Source: Varroa destructor
Taxonomy: Eukaryota; Arthropoda; Arachnida; Mesostigmata; Varroidae
Reading direction: 5' to 3'
Length of the DNA: 64,000 nucleotides
Assembly (NCBI RefSeq): GCF_002443255.2
Contig: NW_019211455.1
Span: 47,241,489-47,305,488, forward strand
This document shows, piece after piece, positions 13,795-27,852 of this stretch. Under the pieces are notes generated by a model. It saw only the letters and a program-made list of their open reading frames with translations, did not search any database and was not told where the DNA came from. The position numbers and the translations under genes were made by a program. Positions within the stretch are counted from its first letter, which is position 1, and each line of letters opens with the position of its first letter.

Positions 13795-14025
13795 AGGCTT
13801 AGTCCCTTTTGCACACTTGCATTTCAACGCTCTGATCGTTTCTGGAGGGCCATATATTCACCATTTGCGTTCGCCTATGTAATTCTTTTATATGCGACTG
13901 TTCAAAATGAATAGATAATGGGATATGTATGGGTACCGACTGTCTTTTCAGGACATCCAAAATCTCAAAATTGCACGGACTTAGATCGGGAGAATAAGCG
14001 GGTAGAAGCCAAAATTGGATATTCC
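13795..14025 (-). mobile_element. decayed mariner-type transposase fragment (C-terminal part)
   Basis: The minus strand, read from about 13,999 downward, gives AYSPDLSPCNFEIL followed by LKR. This matches the mariner-family signature around the third catalytic acidic residue (YSPDLxPxDY/F). Here the usual third D is replaced by N. A frameshift separates the upstream residues from this motif, and the downstream frame shifts again near the usual RW..C region. Only about 230 bases are recognisable and no terminal inverted repeats were found. It is a dead fragment of the Tc1/mariner superfamily. Confidence 0.6.
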
Positions 14026-17000
14026 CTTGCCCAATCCAGGAAATAATGAAAACACGACGATGAGGTCTGGTGTTGACACCAAGTACCCAGACTACGTAAT
14101 TCCGACTCTCGTGCTAACGGTTTACGAGTCTCTTAAGAAGCTCGATATAGCGGGCCGCATTCATTGGACTTTAGGTCTTTTTTTCCTGATGTCTTTACCA
14201 GCCTTCGATTAATTTCCGCAACTCTGTGGTCTTCGAGAAATAAAAATAGGACTAATGAACGTTAAATTTTTTGTTTGAAAAAAGATGTTTTTCATTCTGC
14301 TTTCATTTCTCTTGGAATAAATTCAACTGGTTTTTACTCGCAAGTTTAAGAATACTAGAATATTTACCAGCCAAATGTCGTCTGCTAGCGGCGTAGCGGT
14401 AAAGTTATTAAATTTGTCGAAGTTCACCGGATTCGCCTGTTATAGCCTAATATTTTCTGAACTATGTAACAGCCAATAAACAACGCTATCGAGCTTGGCA
14501 ATTTTTCTCAAGATAACACCGGGACCGACGAACGCGAACTAAGGGATCAGTCAGCCTGTCTGTGTGTGATCATTTAAAGGGGTGACCTTTTCGTCGGAAT
14601 ATCGTAACTCTGTTTCAAGTGTCAAGTTAAACTAAAACTATCACTGCTAACGACCGCTGATGCACTAAGAGTACACTGCGTTGGCTCAAAGGCTACTCGA
14701 CAGGTTTTTTTTTAATGCGGCATAAGTTAAAACGCCGCTCTGAATTATTTTATTGATGGATTTACTTATTACTTTTCCTGGAAAGCAACCAAGAGTCAGT
14801 CATACCATATTTTTTCTTTGGTAATAATAGTTTATTATTTTTTCAGTGTCAATCAGATCCATTGTTCCTTCTGTATTTCTGTTGTTACATAAAATCTTTA
14901 ACTAAGTGCCTTTTATTATTTGTTAACTAATTTTTGTTCATGTACATCCCTTCAGTTTTGTTAACTGTCTAACTGAAGAAGGTCTGGAACTACTTTTTAA
15001 TATAGAACACGAAAAAAATAATCAGTGATCTACTTCATAAGAGAAATCTACAGGTAATCGTCGGCAAAACGCGCTTCTAAATCGCGTGTGTACAAAGGTA
15101 TCCTAACGTAGTTTTATCAACACGTACTGGAAGTCCGTCGAAACAGCGGATTATGCCAATTGGACCTGTGCCATTATCTTCTATATAAACGGTGACTTCA
15201 TATATTCCATAATCCATATGTAATATTGATTAAGTGCTACCTGAGTGAATCAATTGGAAACCCTCCAAATAATCATGTCTGCTATGAAATAGCTACATCG
15301 ATTTGGAAAATCGTTTTTTTTTCTAAAGGTTTTAAATCTCCATTTGACACATATGCAATGTCTATATAAAAAATAAAAACAATAATAATTTTACAATCTC
15401 TGCTGAAACGTTGCATTATGCATACGGTAGTTAAAAGAAAAATATCCTAAATAAAGTAAATATAACAGAATTTTCCGAAAATTCCACAATTTTTGTAAAT
15501 AATTGGCCTTTTCGAACGGTTCGAGTATCGAGTTATATGAAATTAGCACAGTCCATGCTCAAAGAACATCGAGAACGCGCGTATGGAATCATTTGCTCAA
15601 CGGTGCCCGAGGCATAACATGGACGATGTCCATATCCGATGTACCTACAAAGTCCCTGTTAAGGTAGGTAGCTAAAGCTGCTTATTCCGAGCCCAATTAA
15701 TAGACTGGGGCGAGCACAACTGATATTGTAGTACATTAGGTTGCATTGTTGTTACTAGTCTATTTCTAAGATATGCGCTGTCTTTCGTCTGATGACGCTT
15801 GACAAGCTCGAAAGTTTGTCTAGCACATGCTATGTAAATGGTGATTGTAAGTTCAAATAGTTGATCAAGGGAGAATATCGAATAATGCTACATTCTATTT
15901 ATTGCCATAATTATTATATTATAAATAAAGGCTTTTGCTAAAAATGGCCAGGCCCATGACTCCACAATGACCTTCGTTTTTCCGTTACGGCTAAAGAAGC
16001 CATCTAAGACGAAACGACTAATAAAACGAGGCGGCCTGTGACAATAATTTTTTTCTTAAATGTGGATTTTTTTTATTATTTAAGAGATTTATTATAAGAC
16101 TTCGAACTGCACTCAGGAAATGTACTTGACTTCCCTACTCCAATAGAGTATAGAGTGCAAAAGTCTGCTTAATCAAGCATGCTGTCCATTGATCCGAGCC
16201 CGATCTTGATGAAATCGACCCACCGTACGACTTCTGTATGTTATCTATAAGAGATTTTTTTCTCAGACAGAGGGCTGTTATGAGTGCATCAAAGCGATCC
16301 TTCGTTAGACACGTTTGTGCGACGATCTATGTAGATATGGCCGGCTATATCTGGGTTTTTCAACTGGCCTCGTGCGCTTGCGTCTCTCAGTGAACCTGGG
16401 CTTTATAACGAAATTTCATCATGACTTTTTCGTAATGAAAGAATCCGCTATTTCTTCTAACATGTTTCACATGATGAGTATACAAAAAGTTCGAAAAGCT
16501 CTGAAGTGCAGCAGCACTCAAGTCCAAGACCGCTTTTGGTGCGAAGGAACTCATGCATATGGGTAGAGCGATTCCGCACTTCGGGCTAGAGTCTCCAATT
16601 TGACGGATTATATATGTCTATATATTAAATAAATTTAGCGACTTTGCTTTTACTGTCCTGCGACTCATTCAATAAACCTGGGGAAAATATCTTTGTTAAC
16701 AGATTTGGGTTCCCACGACGCAAGCTGTAATGATACGGTATTTTCTTTTGGGTCACCATCGACATCTGGCCGCCACCTGACCAGAGCTCCACGAACAGAA
16801 TGACACCTGCGCCGGAAAGTGGCCAGCCAATTATTGCACCACTGAACATAGTTTGACCGCTATTTCGGTAGATCGGCGACCTTCGTCGGCCGAAATGCCC
16901 GCTAGATCAACTGAAATCAACGACTGAATCAAGAAGTATCCGTTGGAAAAATATACTATCGTTTTGCCAGCAATCGATGAGCCATGCTACACGTATCAAC

Positions 17001-18400
17001 CTACGAAGTGCCTACGTTACCGCGTTGGAACAGCTTTCCATCCTAGATATCAGGGCCATAGGAGATTTTGGGTCCGTGTTGGCTTTGTACTATTTCTGTA
17101 GCTCGGTAAAACCTCGTGCGCGACCCTTGAATCAAAATCGTGGATGACGAAAATGGTCTCCTCTGTTAATAATCGAACATAGACTATTATCGTCGATTTT
17201 TTTTTTTTCATAAAACCACAACCGTGACATTCTTGAAGCTTTTGATTGATTATAAACGGGTTATTTAAAAGTAAACGACCTTTAGTGTAAAATGTAGTGT
17301 AGTATATTATTTACACAATGGGACATTGTATACATAACACTTCCACGAGTACTCCTCTAGGAGCGGACAATATGTGACGTTTACATAAAACAAGTGAACT
17401 GAATGTTAGTTATGTATTTCTCTTGTTTGTACGTTGTGTAGCACTTGCTTAAAGGGCCATGCCATCAGATACGTACGCCATGTAGATATTTACATGAAAA
17501 CAAATTAAAAAAAAAAAAAAAACGTAAAAACTGGAATTGTTCACCTGGTGGGTAATGCAATATTCCGCTACCGAATTGCTGGCGTTTTGATGAGTGGTGA
17601 TCGAGAACTAACAGCGCTATACCCGAAGTACGAGTGACCAAAAAGACTTCAACAAACCGCAGACATGCCCTTTTTCTATGCCAATTTTTTATTACTGCCT
17701 TACATTTGGTAAAAAAGATTGATCGCATAAATAGATCTGCACAAGAGTTAACCGAGTTCGAGCAGAACAATCTACAGGGAATGTTAAATGATGAAGCGGC
17801 ACTTTGAGATTAACATCAAAGACAAAAGCTACTGATCCTTAGAGGCAATGCTGGATAGTATTTAAGACCTTCAATCCTCATAAATGCTCCATTTAATCTG
17901 CTACACGATCCCATGCTCATATGATCTACAATAACGAGGAGCTGTAATGTTGATCACGGTCTAAGGATGTACTGGATATTGAACATCAGCAGAGACTAGA
18001 AACAAAAATACATTAAGTATTTTCCTTCGACCGACTTCTTCGCAAATCGCTGATACTGACGTGACGCAACGGCTTAAAGCACCTAAATTTAAGAGCCATC
18101 GGTGGGCAACCTCAACGTCCGGTTTGACTTCCGCCGCTCTTGCATACTACCGGTTACTTAAGCTTTCAAAGCCCTGTGAAATCATCGAATAAGATCATTC
18201 AGTTCAGTACAAAACCATACATATACTAGACTAGAAACTGAGTAATCTTTGCGTTCCAAATTCACGATTCGCCCGATGAGTACTCCAGGCTTTTTAAAAC
18301 TTGTGTTATGTGTGTGTGGGGTTAAGTTTATTCTTCGTCCAACAGAATAAACATTCCGTAGTCTCGAAAATTAACACTCGGTGGTAAAAGTTTTATTTCT
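14026..18400. other. no gene recognised
   Basis: AT-rich intergenic DNA. Short frames at 16315-16566 (+) and 16625-16849 (-) have no recognisable domain. A poly-A run lies near 17506-17522. Confidence 0.5.
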
Positions 18401-18404
18401 CGAA

Positions 18405-18890
18405 GTTTACAGCAGTGCGAAAATTCGCCGAATTTTGATAGAGACATTAGGCGAAAAGGCCTTGAGCGAAAACACAGGACGTGAACGGTGCAAACATTTC
18501 AAGAACGGAGAAACTTCGGCGTGGTGAAGATTAGCGAGGGGGCGATCAGATATCGGGTCTCGAAGGCTAAGAACGTATTGTTGTAATCAAGGAAGTCTTC
18601 CGTGTAAACAGAGCTTGATCAAAATTAGCATCTAACGCATGTAACGTGGGGCAGAATCGTAACCCAAAAACTGAAGATGCGGAACTGAGTAAAAAAGGGT
18701 GCTCCGCATATTGGCTCTAGGTCAGTCGAAAAAGCGTAATGTATTTCACGTACAACTTGCGGAGCTTTAAGGAACAGTCAATTTGCCTGGATCAGACGAG
18801 GCACCGTTCAATATCTGCCGTCAGTCGAAAGGGGCCAGACGAGAGACGTGCTTAGAATCAAACAATGAGTGCAGCCCGTTATCTTGAACA
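18405..18890 (+). mobile_element. decayed mariner-type transposase fragment (N-terminal part)
   Basis: From 18405 an uninterrupted 40-codon frame reads IETLGEKALSENTGRERCKH then FKNGETSAW. This is the mariner N-terminal helix-turn-helix region (the family usually has ...ALSRxxVFEWxKRFKxGR). Further on, frame-shifted pieces recall the KLxKxWVxRxL linker. The nucleotide sequence aligns by eye with the copy at about 61.1-61.4 kb, including 'atcagatatcgggt' here against 'accagatgtcggga' there, and both carry 'cggaa(a)ctgagtaaaaa'. Many stops are present and the catalytic C-terminal part is missing. It is inactive. Confidence 0.6.
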
Positions 18891-21800
18891 TTTCAGGAGA
18901 CATATGGACCGCAGGCACACCAATCGAAGACACGCAGTCCGGTTACGTATGTAAAGAAATAACTTTGGAACGCAAATGGTAGGCATATGATTGTCAAGAG
19001 GCTGGCAGGACGCGGCAGCAAGGGTGTAAAAATAACGAACCTTCGACACATATGAAAATCATTATTATAGTCCAACTAATTATTAAGTTGCAAACTCTGG
19101 TGGATTCGCTAAGCACAAGCTACTATTCGTGTAGATATATATTTACAGTAGCAGCTACAAGCATCACCACTATACATTTATATTGATTCGCCATATGGCA
19201 ATAGCCGTTGGCGCTTGTCGTAGCGACAAATATCAGAATTGCATGAATCCCATTTGACGACTCCTAGACGCCGCTCTGCGCTCAGTTCTTGCTGTCACTC
19301 ATGCCATTGCTGCCAACGGTTCATCTAACGGCGTCAACATCTTTGCCCATCATCAAATCATTTCCATCAGTAAGATCAGCATCAATCAGCCAGCCTACCC
19401 CGCTGGCCAATGTAGAGGGCAAATGGACAAATAGGCATGGATGAAAAGCAAATAACGGGGGGTTAGTCAGCAGGAACTTGTACGCGTAACACAGATGTGC
19501 TCTTGCGAATGCTGCCAAGTGAACGCCCGCTGACGGAATCGTAAGTATTATTACATAAGTGCTAAAGTGAGCCTTTCTTGCTCCTCATACTGCCGCCTTC
19601 CCCAGTGTGTAACATTGCAACGCCGCTATCGTATCACTAGGAGACTTGGCAAGCCTAAGCCAACAACCGGCCTTACCTGTAAGTGTATTGCTATTGGCGG
19701 TGATGTCTACTACGTCGGCCGTTATCCATCTGCAATTAGAACCGCTGCCGCCGCCGCCGCCGCCGCTGCCGCCGCTATCGTGGACCGTAAAGACGATTTC
19801 TACCGAACGCCGGCATTGGCGTGACGCCACCTTTAGTGAGAAATAAATAACACCAACATTCGCTTTAATATTATGGTGGTAATGATTATGATTAATACTA
19901 TTATCATTATTTCATCGAAAGCGTTTGACGCATCAATAAACGTCTCGAAAGTCTACACCCTTTTGGAAATGTGGGTCCTGCCAGCAGGTCGACTGATTGA
20001 TCGATGAAAATCTTATCACATCAAATCAAAATCTCTTGGGGTCGTTGTTGCTGCATTCATAGACGATGCTGTTATTATACTGGTGCCGTTGCAGCTATTG
20101 GTAGCGGTGAAGAAGAAGAAGACGCAACGGATTCGCTTAAAGTTAACACAGCCCATTCCTATGCAATGAAGTTCAATCATTTCCTGTAAAGGAAAGATAT
20201 TCTAGTCTCTAAATGGATGGCATTGTTCTGGTGATGTCTTGTGCATGTGCATGTGAAAGTAGGTAGATACAGTGACGTGCTTGTAGAGAGGGGACCAGCC
20301 CGTGTACGTGTTCGTTAAACCTGAAAAATACCGTATCGTGAATTCGCGACGTCTGTTGCGCAGAAAAAAATTTCAAATAACAAAATATTGGGAGAACATT
20401 TTAAATTGCTAGCTTTCCAGGCAAGCTACGATTGACAACAGAGAGTTTGAACAATACTAATTTGAGGTTACTGAAAACTCGACATCATATACCCTAAAAA
20501 TAAACGTTTCCGGATATCCGTTTTCGATCTTATTAACAATATCCATCAACTTATGCTTACCTGCGGAGGGGCACTAACAATGTGTTTGTCGACCAAATAT
20601 AAGGGCTATTGATGTGGTAATGTCTAAATTCAAAATCGAGCGCGGACAGAGGCACCCGGTTCGTTTCCTGCCGGAAGAGGTCGCTGTTCAACTGGTAAGG
20701 CTAAACGACGTAAAACTCGAAATATTTCTGCCCCCTGTCAACAAAGCTATGTCTGCTAATGAGAGAAGTGTCATACGCAAGTTTCCATATTACCTACACT
20801 TTTTGCGTTTGGCATCGATCACGCCAATTCGATTTGCATCGTCTGCAGTTGTGCACCGACATCTACGTATACTGATACCGCCATTATTTGAATCCTGTAA
20901 TCATTTATCGACGTATGCGTGCCTATATTATTCGGAAGCAATGAATATCTTGCGACGCGACCGATCGACATCTCTACGGATATGCGGATCGGCCGTCACG
21001 ACGGTGACAGCAGGGCTAACTATTGAAACCAAATTTGCCATTGACATGCCGCATTGTGCCCACAGGACGCGTCATCTCGCGACGATATACGTAAGGGACT
21101 GCACCAGTAGTCCTCTTCATTAAATCAGGCATTAGTCGATCCATGATTGTTGTTGTTGTCGTCGTCTCTGCCGCTGAACTGTCTGTCTGATTTGGTCGGT
21201 ATGGCGTCTATCGTTCGTGGACGACGTCGCACCAGCGTAAGCAGGACGTTCACGTACGGAATCGACGTAAGCATGAACAACAGTAGCAGTATCTGCCGTA
21301 TCGCTAACTAAACCGCAAACGTGTACTCAATGATGTCGGTGAGCGATACGCTTGCGTCGCTGAAAGAAGCCTCTTTTCACACTAGCTTATGTCGACTTGA
21401 AGTCGGCTCTGAAGAGCTGCCGAAAAACGAAGTGCATCGAAATAGGCGATCCCGGACAGAGTGGGCGTTTCGAAGTGCCAAAAACGCTGTACCAGAAGTG
21501 AGTGGTTTATCAAGCGTTGGATGACATGCGATTTAATCAGACCACTGTCATCGGTCCGGAAATGGTGAGAAAAGAAACTAATTTATAGCAGCCGCGTGTT
21601 GTAATGGTGGCAATAGCCACATAACGCACGCAGGTTAACAGCAAGGTTCGTAGCGTAAACTTCGACGTCAAGGAACGGCACCTTCTCACGTACGTAAACG
21701 TTCTAAAACACCTCTTGCCTATATTTTCTACTGTATCAGTTGGAATAAGAGTTATTGCGTGATGCCTAGAAAGGTATCTTGCAGAAGATGTTGTGGTACG

Positions 21801-24800
21801 AAACGCGCCATTTTACTGCGTCTAAATTGAACTAAATAAGGTGACGGATGCGTGTGAACGTGTAGCTAGTTGATCGTTGACTTCACAGCAGTAGCCATTA
21901 CGTCGTGCTGAATCGTTTTCGACAGCGACTGCAGATATGGGAATTTTTCTCGGCCGAACATTTTGAGACTAATTAATATCAATATGTAAAACGACTTGTA
22001 CGGGTGCTGTAGTAGTTCAAATCGTCACCACCAGCTATTAGTCAACGTATAGAAGTTTAACGCTTAATGTATTAATCCAGTGATTTAATTCGAAAAAGAA
22101 AAAAAAACGCTTTGTTATCTTTAGGTAAAAAAAAATATGTTGAAATAATAAAAAAACTGCAGTGGTCCCGCTATCGATCCACACGATACACAACCTGTGT
22201 GGATGGATACCAAGATAATGCAATTTTAAATTCAGATTTAAACTTGTCTCAGTAGGGGACCTGTGTGAAATGACGCTGGATATTAGGAAAAGTTCACTGA
22301 ACTATAGCGCACATTACATTAAACAGTACATGAACGTAGAGAGATATGAAATAAAACGGTAATTATAATTCGAAAGCATGAACCCCGTACAGCTTATAGT
22401 GAATGATAACTTCTATTGAAGGGTAACCAAACACTGCCCGCATTTACGTAAAAAAAAAAAACGCAGCATGGCAAATCTCATATGCTTATCTAATACAGTA
22501 ACTTGTTTGAACGCCTAGCGGAAACTACGGACGAATTTGGTGCCCTTGATTACTTAGATAAACAGAACATGCGTTGTGAAAGTACATTCCTTCGAGTTAT
22601 AGCCTCATTCGAACGGGAGTTCTCGTTCACAGTTTTCTAATCTGTTAGAACTACCATTCACGACGTTCTAAATTGAGGACCTAAAACTAATACCTCCATT
22701 GTATGCATTTAGTCAATCTACTCTCCTCAATAACTATTGAAAGTAAAAGCTATTTATTATAGTATTATACATGCTATTTCGTATACACAAGTTGCAGTGA
22801 TCCTGACCCCTGCTGACCTTTTTTTAAAGATGTAGAAACCTATTGATAGATGTCATCGCGATGACAAAATCTCGCATAGGCAGATGATAAGCTAGTCACT
22901 CAAACACTTGCTAAGGGGGTACAGAAGGTTGTACTGAAGACAGTTTTAACAGTAAACAAAACTTTAACGGGGTCTGATTTGTATGTCTATGCGTAAAATG
23001 ATATTTTCTTGACTATGACTAACCAGCAGCAAGGCTTGCCAACATGTAGATGAAAAGATCACGCTTCACTAGACGAAGACCATCTTCGAGGGACAGCTAA
23101 ATGTACGATGTATTTTGAACATTTCAGTAATATAAGCAATTTATAAAAATTACCAACGCACTATCTAAAGCGCATTTTATTAGCAAGCATTTATTTGTAT
23201 ATAGGAAATAATGTTTCTGTCGTATTTCCGTGCCATACATGTCCAGATAATGGGGTGCGTGGAGATTCAAAGGAGCGTTTCTGTTTATACGTTAACCAGT
23301 TATTTGATCGTTTGCTTGTGCTCGAGACAGGATCGTTTGTTTTTCCTTTATTTAGCTCTGAGGTTGAGCTTCAATCAAACGAAATTTGTTGACCGGACCA
23401 TGGACGTTTAAATTTTACCGCGTTCGGCCTTCGTTCACGATGTGTTCATAATAAAATAGAAATAGACGGGCTAAGTCATTATTTCGGGCGGATCGCTCCC
23501 CCGTGTAACTGAGGAGTCATCACGCAGGAGTTCTATCTGTTGTTGTTGTGTACAGTCTGCATAAAAGACGTTTAAGTTAACACATCTACATGGGCACTCA
23601 AAAGCAGGTTGCCTTCGCCGAAACATCAGTCATGGTATAATCGGCATCATCAATTTGTTTGTGTTGATCGAAAAAAAAAAAAAAAGTGGGGGACTGGCGT
23701 GCTTTGTTTATTAATCGGTAGATCAATGCGAGTACGACTCTACTGCTAAATTTGGAAATGGCTTCTTTGTCCAAAGGCTTTCATTTCTGACAAATATTTA
23801 AGATTTATTATTAAGATTATTTAAGATTTACGATATTTAAGGCAAATTTTCAAGACATTTTTTTGAACCGAGCTCATTTAGTTGGACCTTTTTCTTTGGC
23901 TGAGTTTGTACGTACTTAGAAAATGGGCTGTCTAAACAAAACCAGTTAGTTGTTCGGTGACAGCTCTTACCTTTACGTGAACGCACAACGTACGATATAA
24001 TATATATATATACACTTCCGTCGTATTTATTTCCTGCTCGTCTCAGCTTTAATCATCACTTCAGGTAACGGCTCGTTGTGCAATAGATTTGAGAGATATA
24101 CTTAAAGCTTTCAAACTTAAGCTACTTCCAGACGGATACGGCTTTTCGTGATGGCAATCAGAAAAATTTACAAATTAAAAAGGAATAACAACTCATAACT
24201 TTACGCGCAGGTAAGTTCTCTGTATTTACTCATCACCTACGGCCAAATGCTATTAATCAATGTCCCATTAACGAGCCAATCATTACACGCATTTCAATAA
24301 CAATTCTTGGGTTTTTATTATTTGTTGCTATCATCTCATTAACGGGCCAGAAGTTACACATATGATGATATAATTTTCTTACAGTGCTGGTATTAGAATA
24401 AATGCCATTGAAGATTTTTTCTCTTCGCTTGCATCTACAGAACTCGACCTAATCTTTTTCGGGATAAAAGGCTCCGGGAATTGTCGAGTATATTGGCGGG
24501 GTAGCCAACACGCCAGGATCGTTTACGTACAGTCATCTTTTGTAAAATTAGTAGCATTTATGCTTGTAAGGCAAAGTTTTCATTACGATGACATTTGTAG
24601 AGATTAATTTATGAGGTAAAAGAGCAACGATTCAAAAATCGAACCTCATTGAAGCCCCCCATTAAGACGCATAGTCGTATTATTCTTAACGAGGGAATAA
24701 ACAACTGACAAAGAAGTGCAGATTTGTGTTAGCGGGCCGAACTTTAATGTTTAATGGAACTTACACTCACTCAAGTTCATCCTAGACAACGCACAGCACT

Positions 24801-27700
24801 CGCTAGGGCTGTTTCTACCTAGATCTCAAGTACTTTTAATACAATGATTCGTGCTTTACGTCCGGCTGCAAACTTACACACCTTACGCATTTTTTAGCTA
24901 TTACCACTAATAAGCTAATGTGGGTATTGGCTCAAATAATCTGGAATTGTTGAAAAACCTAAACATTTTGGCTATTTCTAAATAGACGTTGATACGCCTT
25001 TTTTGAGCGATTTCCACACCAATCATTAAAGTTCCTATACGTTGGGTTGCAAAGTTTGTACAGAACACATCTTAACTGTACATTTTCCCACGTTGTTAGA
25101 AGTTGTTTCAAAATCCGTGAGCGGTGGTTAGCCCCCTTCATAGGTAAATCTTTGATTTCCACCATATTCATCAGATGTTCCATAGCATTTTATATTGAAC
25201 AATGATTGACTGACAACCAACGAAAAGTAATCTAATTTTGGTAGCGACGTAGGAGCGGCGAAACGTCCTTATTTAGGGTTAAGATTGAGGGCCTGTTTAT
25301 TTACTATGTATCAGGTAAAGGGCGGCATTAACAATAATGTAATGGTTGCAATAAAGATAATCAGATGCCACAATATATGAAGCAAGACTTTCGACTCGTT
25401 GTTACTGAGAGGATTATTCCAAAATTACAAATACAAAAAAAATACAAATGTGATATGTTCCCAAAACTTCAAATACCTGCAAAGTACGTCGCTGATGCTT
25501 TATTTCTATTTTATATATTTTAGAATATTTATATACACATAAAGTTTTAATAAATAAATTATATACGGAGTTCACATGGCGTTCCGTTACCAAAAACAAA
25601 GTGACTATGCTGTTTTTGTGGCTCTAGCTAAAAGAGCTACGCGAATTTTTGCGATCGGCAATATGATTCTTTCTGGCATCTCTAAAAAAAAAAAAGACGT
25701 ATCGCATACCTTACTGGCTAATTCCACCGGAGTCAACGAATGTACTGTGAAAAAAATACAGCCTTTTAAATAAGGAGTCAATTGCTTCAACCAAAACTTC
25801 ATAAGCGTGAAGCTCTCTAAGTTGTCATTCGGTGTTAAAGGAATCTAACAAAAATCGATGTTTAAAGAAATTCGGACCACATACACAGTAATAATGTAAT
25901 TTATTTTAAGTCATTATTGCGATCTGGTAAGATCCCTTTAATGTACGATATTTTAAGTTTTTCCCGACCTTAGAGTATCAGGAGCATTATTTTGCAGCTG
26001 CGAACTTTTCACTCCCTTAGGACTCTGCTAGGGAGGCGCCATGAGGTGAGAGGCCTCCAGAAATCACACATCGCCCACTTGTGTTCCGTAGGCTGGCATC
26101 GGTTGCATAGGAGACACCTCGCTCTACTCAGTCAAGTCCCTAATAAACCGATGCATGCTATCTGTATGATGTGATTTTACATGTTGCCAGTTGATGTAGT
26201 TGTCATCGTCGATGTATAGACTGTAATGAAGCACGCTGGAATATGGTTCTGAGCGTGAAGTGCAGGAGTTCAAGGAGGCTCGCCAGAGAGCGAAGTAGCA
26301 AACACTGCGAAATAGCAAGGGCTGCTATGGCATAGACATTTCCAAGGGTGAAGCGGCTTAGGGCAGAATTGTGAAGCTTCTAGGGTCATCTCTCGCGAGA
26401 GATTCCTCAAGCGTTTGTTTCCAAATGTTGCGTTTTAAAGCAGTTGTATCCTCGCCGGTTAGCTACGCGATAGCAAGTAGCATTCTGTAGCTATAAATTC
26501 TTAGCTTAGATCTGTTGGAATTCATTTGCAGAGTACTTACGCTCTTAACTGCAGAGTGCTCTGTTCTCCTAAATCTCTAAAAGCAACCTTTTTCAGCGGT
26601 TAGGAGACCCATTATCCGAGGCCTTGATGAAGCAACAAAGAACACACTCAACGAAGTGTTGAGCGCACAGATACTACGTGGTGCAAGTCACGCTAATCAT
26701 TAGAAAAGGCGTAGAGGGTAAAAGCAATTCTAAGATAAGTTCCCGTATAATATGTTACGTCCGCTCTAAAATTCGGCCAATTTGCTAAACCCCTGTTTAG
26801 CCTACGAATACATTCTTCTAGAGTTAAATTAAAAAAAAAGGGTAAAGTTGATAATGAACGAAGGTCACCGAAAAATGCCGGTTCCTTTCCTTTTCCAAAA
26901 AGGTACGCAGGACGCCACATTTTTGTTGCCTACAGCTGTAACAAAAAAATACTTTCTCTAGTTTTGATTCTGCTCAAGAAAAAAATGGTTGTTCTTAGCT
27001 GTACGTGGCCCTTCCAGTGGTTGGAGAAATCATAATGCAAGTTGTTGAAGTGTTCCGGCCGCGATAGTCAGTTTGTGTACGGTCAACTGCTACCCCTTGA
27101 GCCCCGTTGCGTTAACGAAAGATGGGGAGGTAAATGCAATTATAGTACTGCCTACGGCAAGAATGCCTTCGACGCTTAACAAGCCAAGCGCTTTTTTACT
27201 AATCGGAGCAAGAAGACTGTACCAGTATAGTTCCAAGGTAATGGCCCGATATGGGCGTAAAAGGCTTGATATGAGACGTACGATTCCATGCATATCGGTC
27301 CTTTCATATGTTCATCACAGCCAGCGTGTCTGCTACGAAACGGGTAACCGAGGAGACGGATATAACGAATATCTAACAAAACCACATCGATCTTCGCAGA
27401 AATCGTTCACTCGAGGCGCAGCACGGACGATAGAACCTGTTAGTAAGGAGTTTGAAAAATATATGTATTACAGAAGTTTCAAGCCATCGAATATAACAAT
27501 AATAATATATTTCGCTTTTTCAGACCCATTAGTAACAGACTACCACACAAGAAAGGCGGAGATTTCGTTTAAACCTTAAAAGGTTCCTGTGCCCGTCTAA
27601 CGCCTTCAGCACCAGTTCGAAACAGTCTGGTCTTTGATTTTCGCACTGTCTATCGAAATCGGCAACGTTGACTTACTTTAGGCGGACCAGCTCACAGAAA
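18891..27700. other. no gene established; low-complexity tracts only
   Basis: Mostly AT-rich DNA. It contains a GCC/GCT trinucleotide tract (19744-19776), TTG/GTC trinucleotides near 21,145-21,165, a poly-A run near 23,670-23,683, and an imperfect direct repeat near 24,270-24,355 (cattaacgagcca and cattaacgggcca). A 169-codon frame at 20,614-21,123 and a 168-codon frame at 27,073-27,579 lack domain features. Confidence 0.45.
19744..19776. repeat. GCC/GCT trinucleotide tract
   Basis: About eleven GCC/GCT units. In the two open frames crossing it, it encodes a poly-Ala run on plus and a Gly/Ser run on minus. Neither flanking frame looks like a protein, so I treat it as a simple repeat. Confidence 0.8.
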
Positions 27701-27729
27701 GAAGCCTTCTGCATCTCAGGGTCGCTGTA

Positions 27730-27749
27730 CTCCCCACCGACGTGGGGAG
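27730..27749. promoter_or_regulatory. GC-rich hairpin in the presumed 5' leader of the chitin-binding gene
   Basis: Arms CTCCCCAC (27730-27737) and GTGGGGAG (27742-27749) are perfect complements with the loop CGAC. The hairpin ends 9 bases before the ATG at 27759. If it lies in the mature 5' UTR it would form a stable stem beside the start codon. The regulatory role is inference. Confidence 0.4.
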
Positions 27750-27758
27750 GGGCTCACG

Positions 27759-27852
27759 ATGTGCGCCAGCGTCCGACTTACCCGTAGCCTGAGCGCTGGC
27801 TGCCTCGCCATCTTTATCGCGCACCTTATTTCAACTTCGATCGTTCAGACAG
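27759..27852 (+). CDS. chitin-binding gene, coding exon 1 (signal peptide)
   Basis: Encodes residues 1-31 plus one base. ATG is at 27759. The donor is G|GTGAGA. The product is a basic N-region followed by hydrophobic AGCLAIFIAHLIS, a clear signal peptide. Confidence 0.8.

Noticed and set aside
20614..21123. 169-codon plus-strand open frame
   Set aside because: Long for this region, but no domain, signal or low-complexity pattern was seen and composition is even. The possible donor at about 20,695 has no partner exon. Left out as probable chance.
27073..27579. 168-codon plus-strand open frame just upstream of the chitin-binding gene
   Set aside because: Overlaps minus-strand frames of similar length, shows no recognisable motif and cannot be joined in phase to exon 1.
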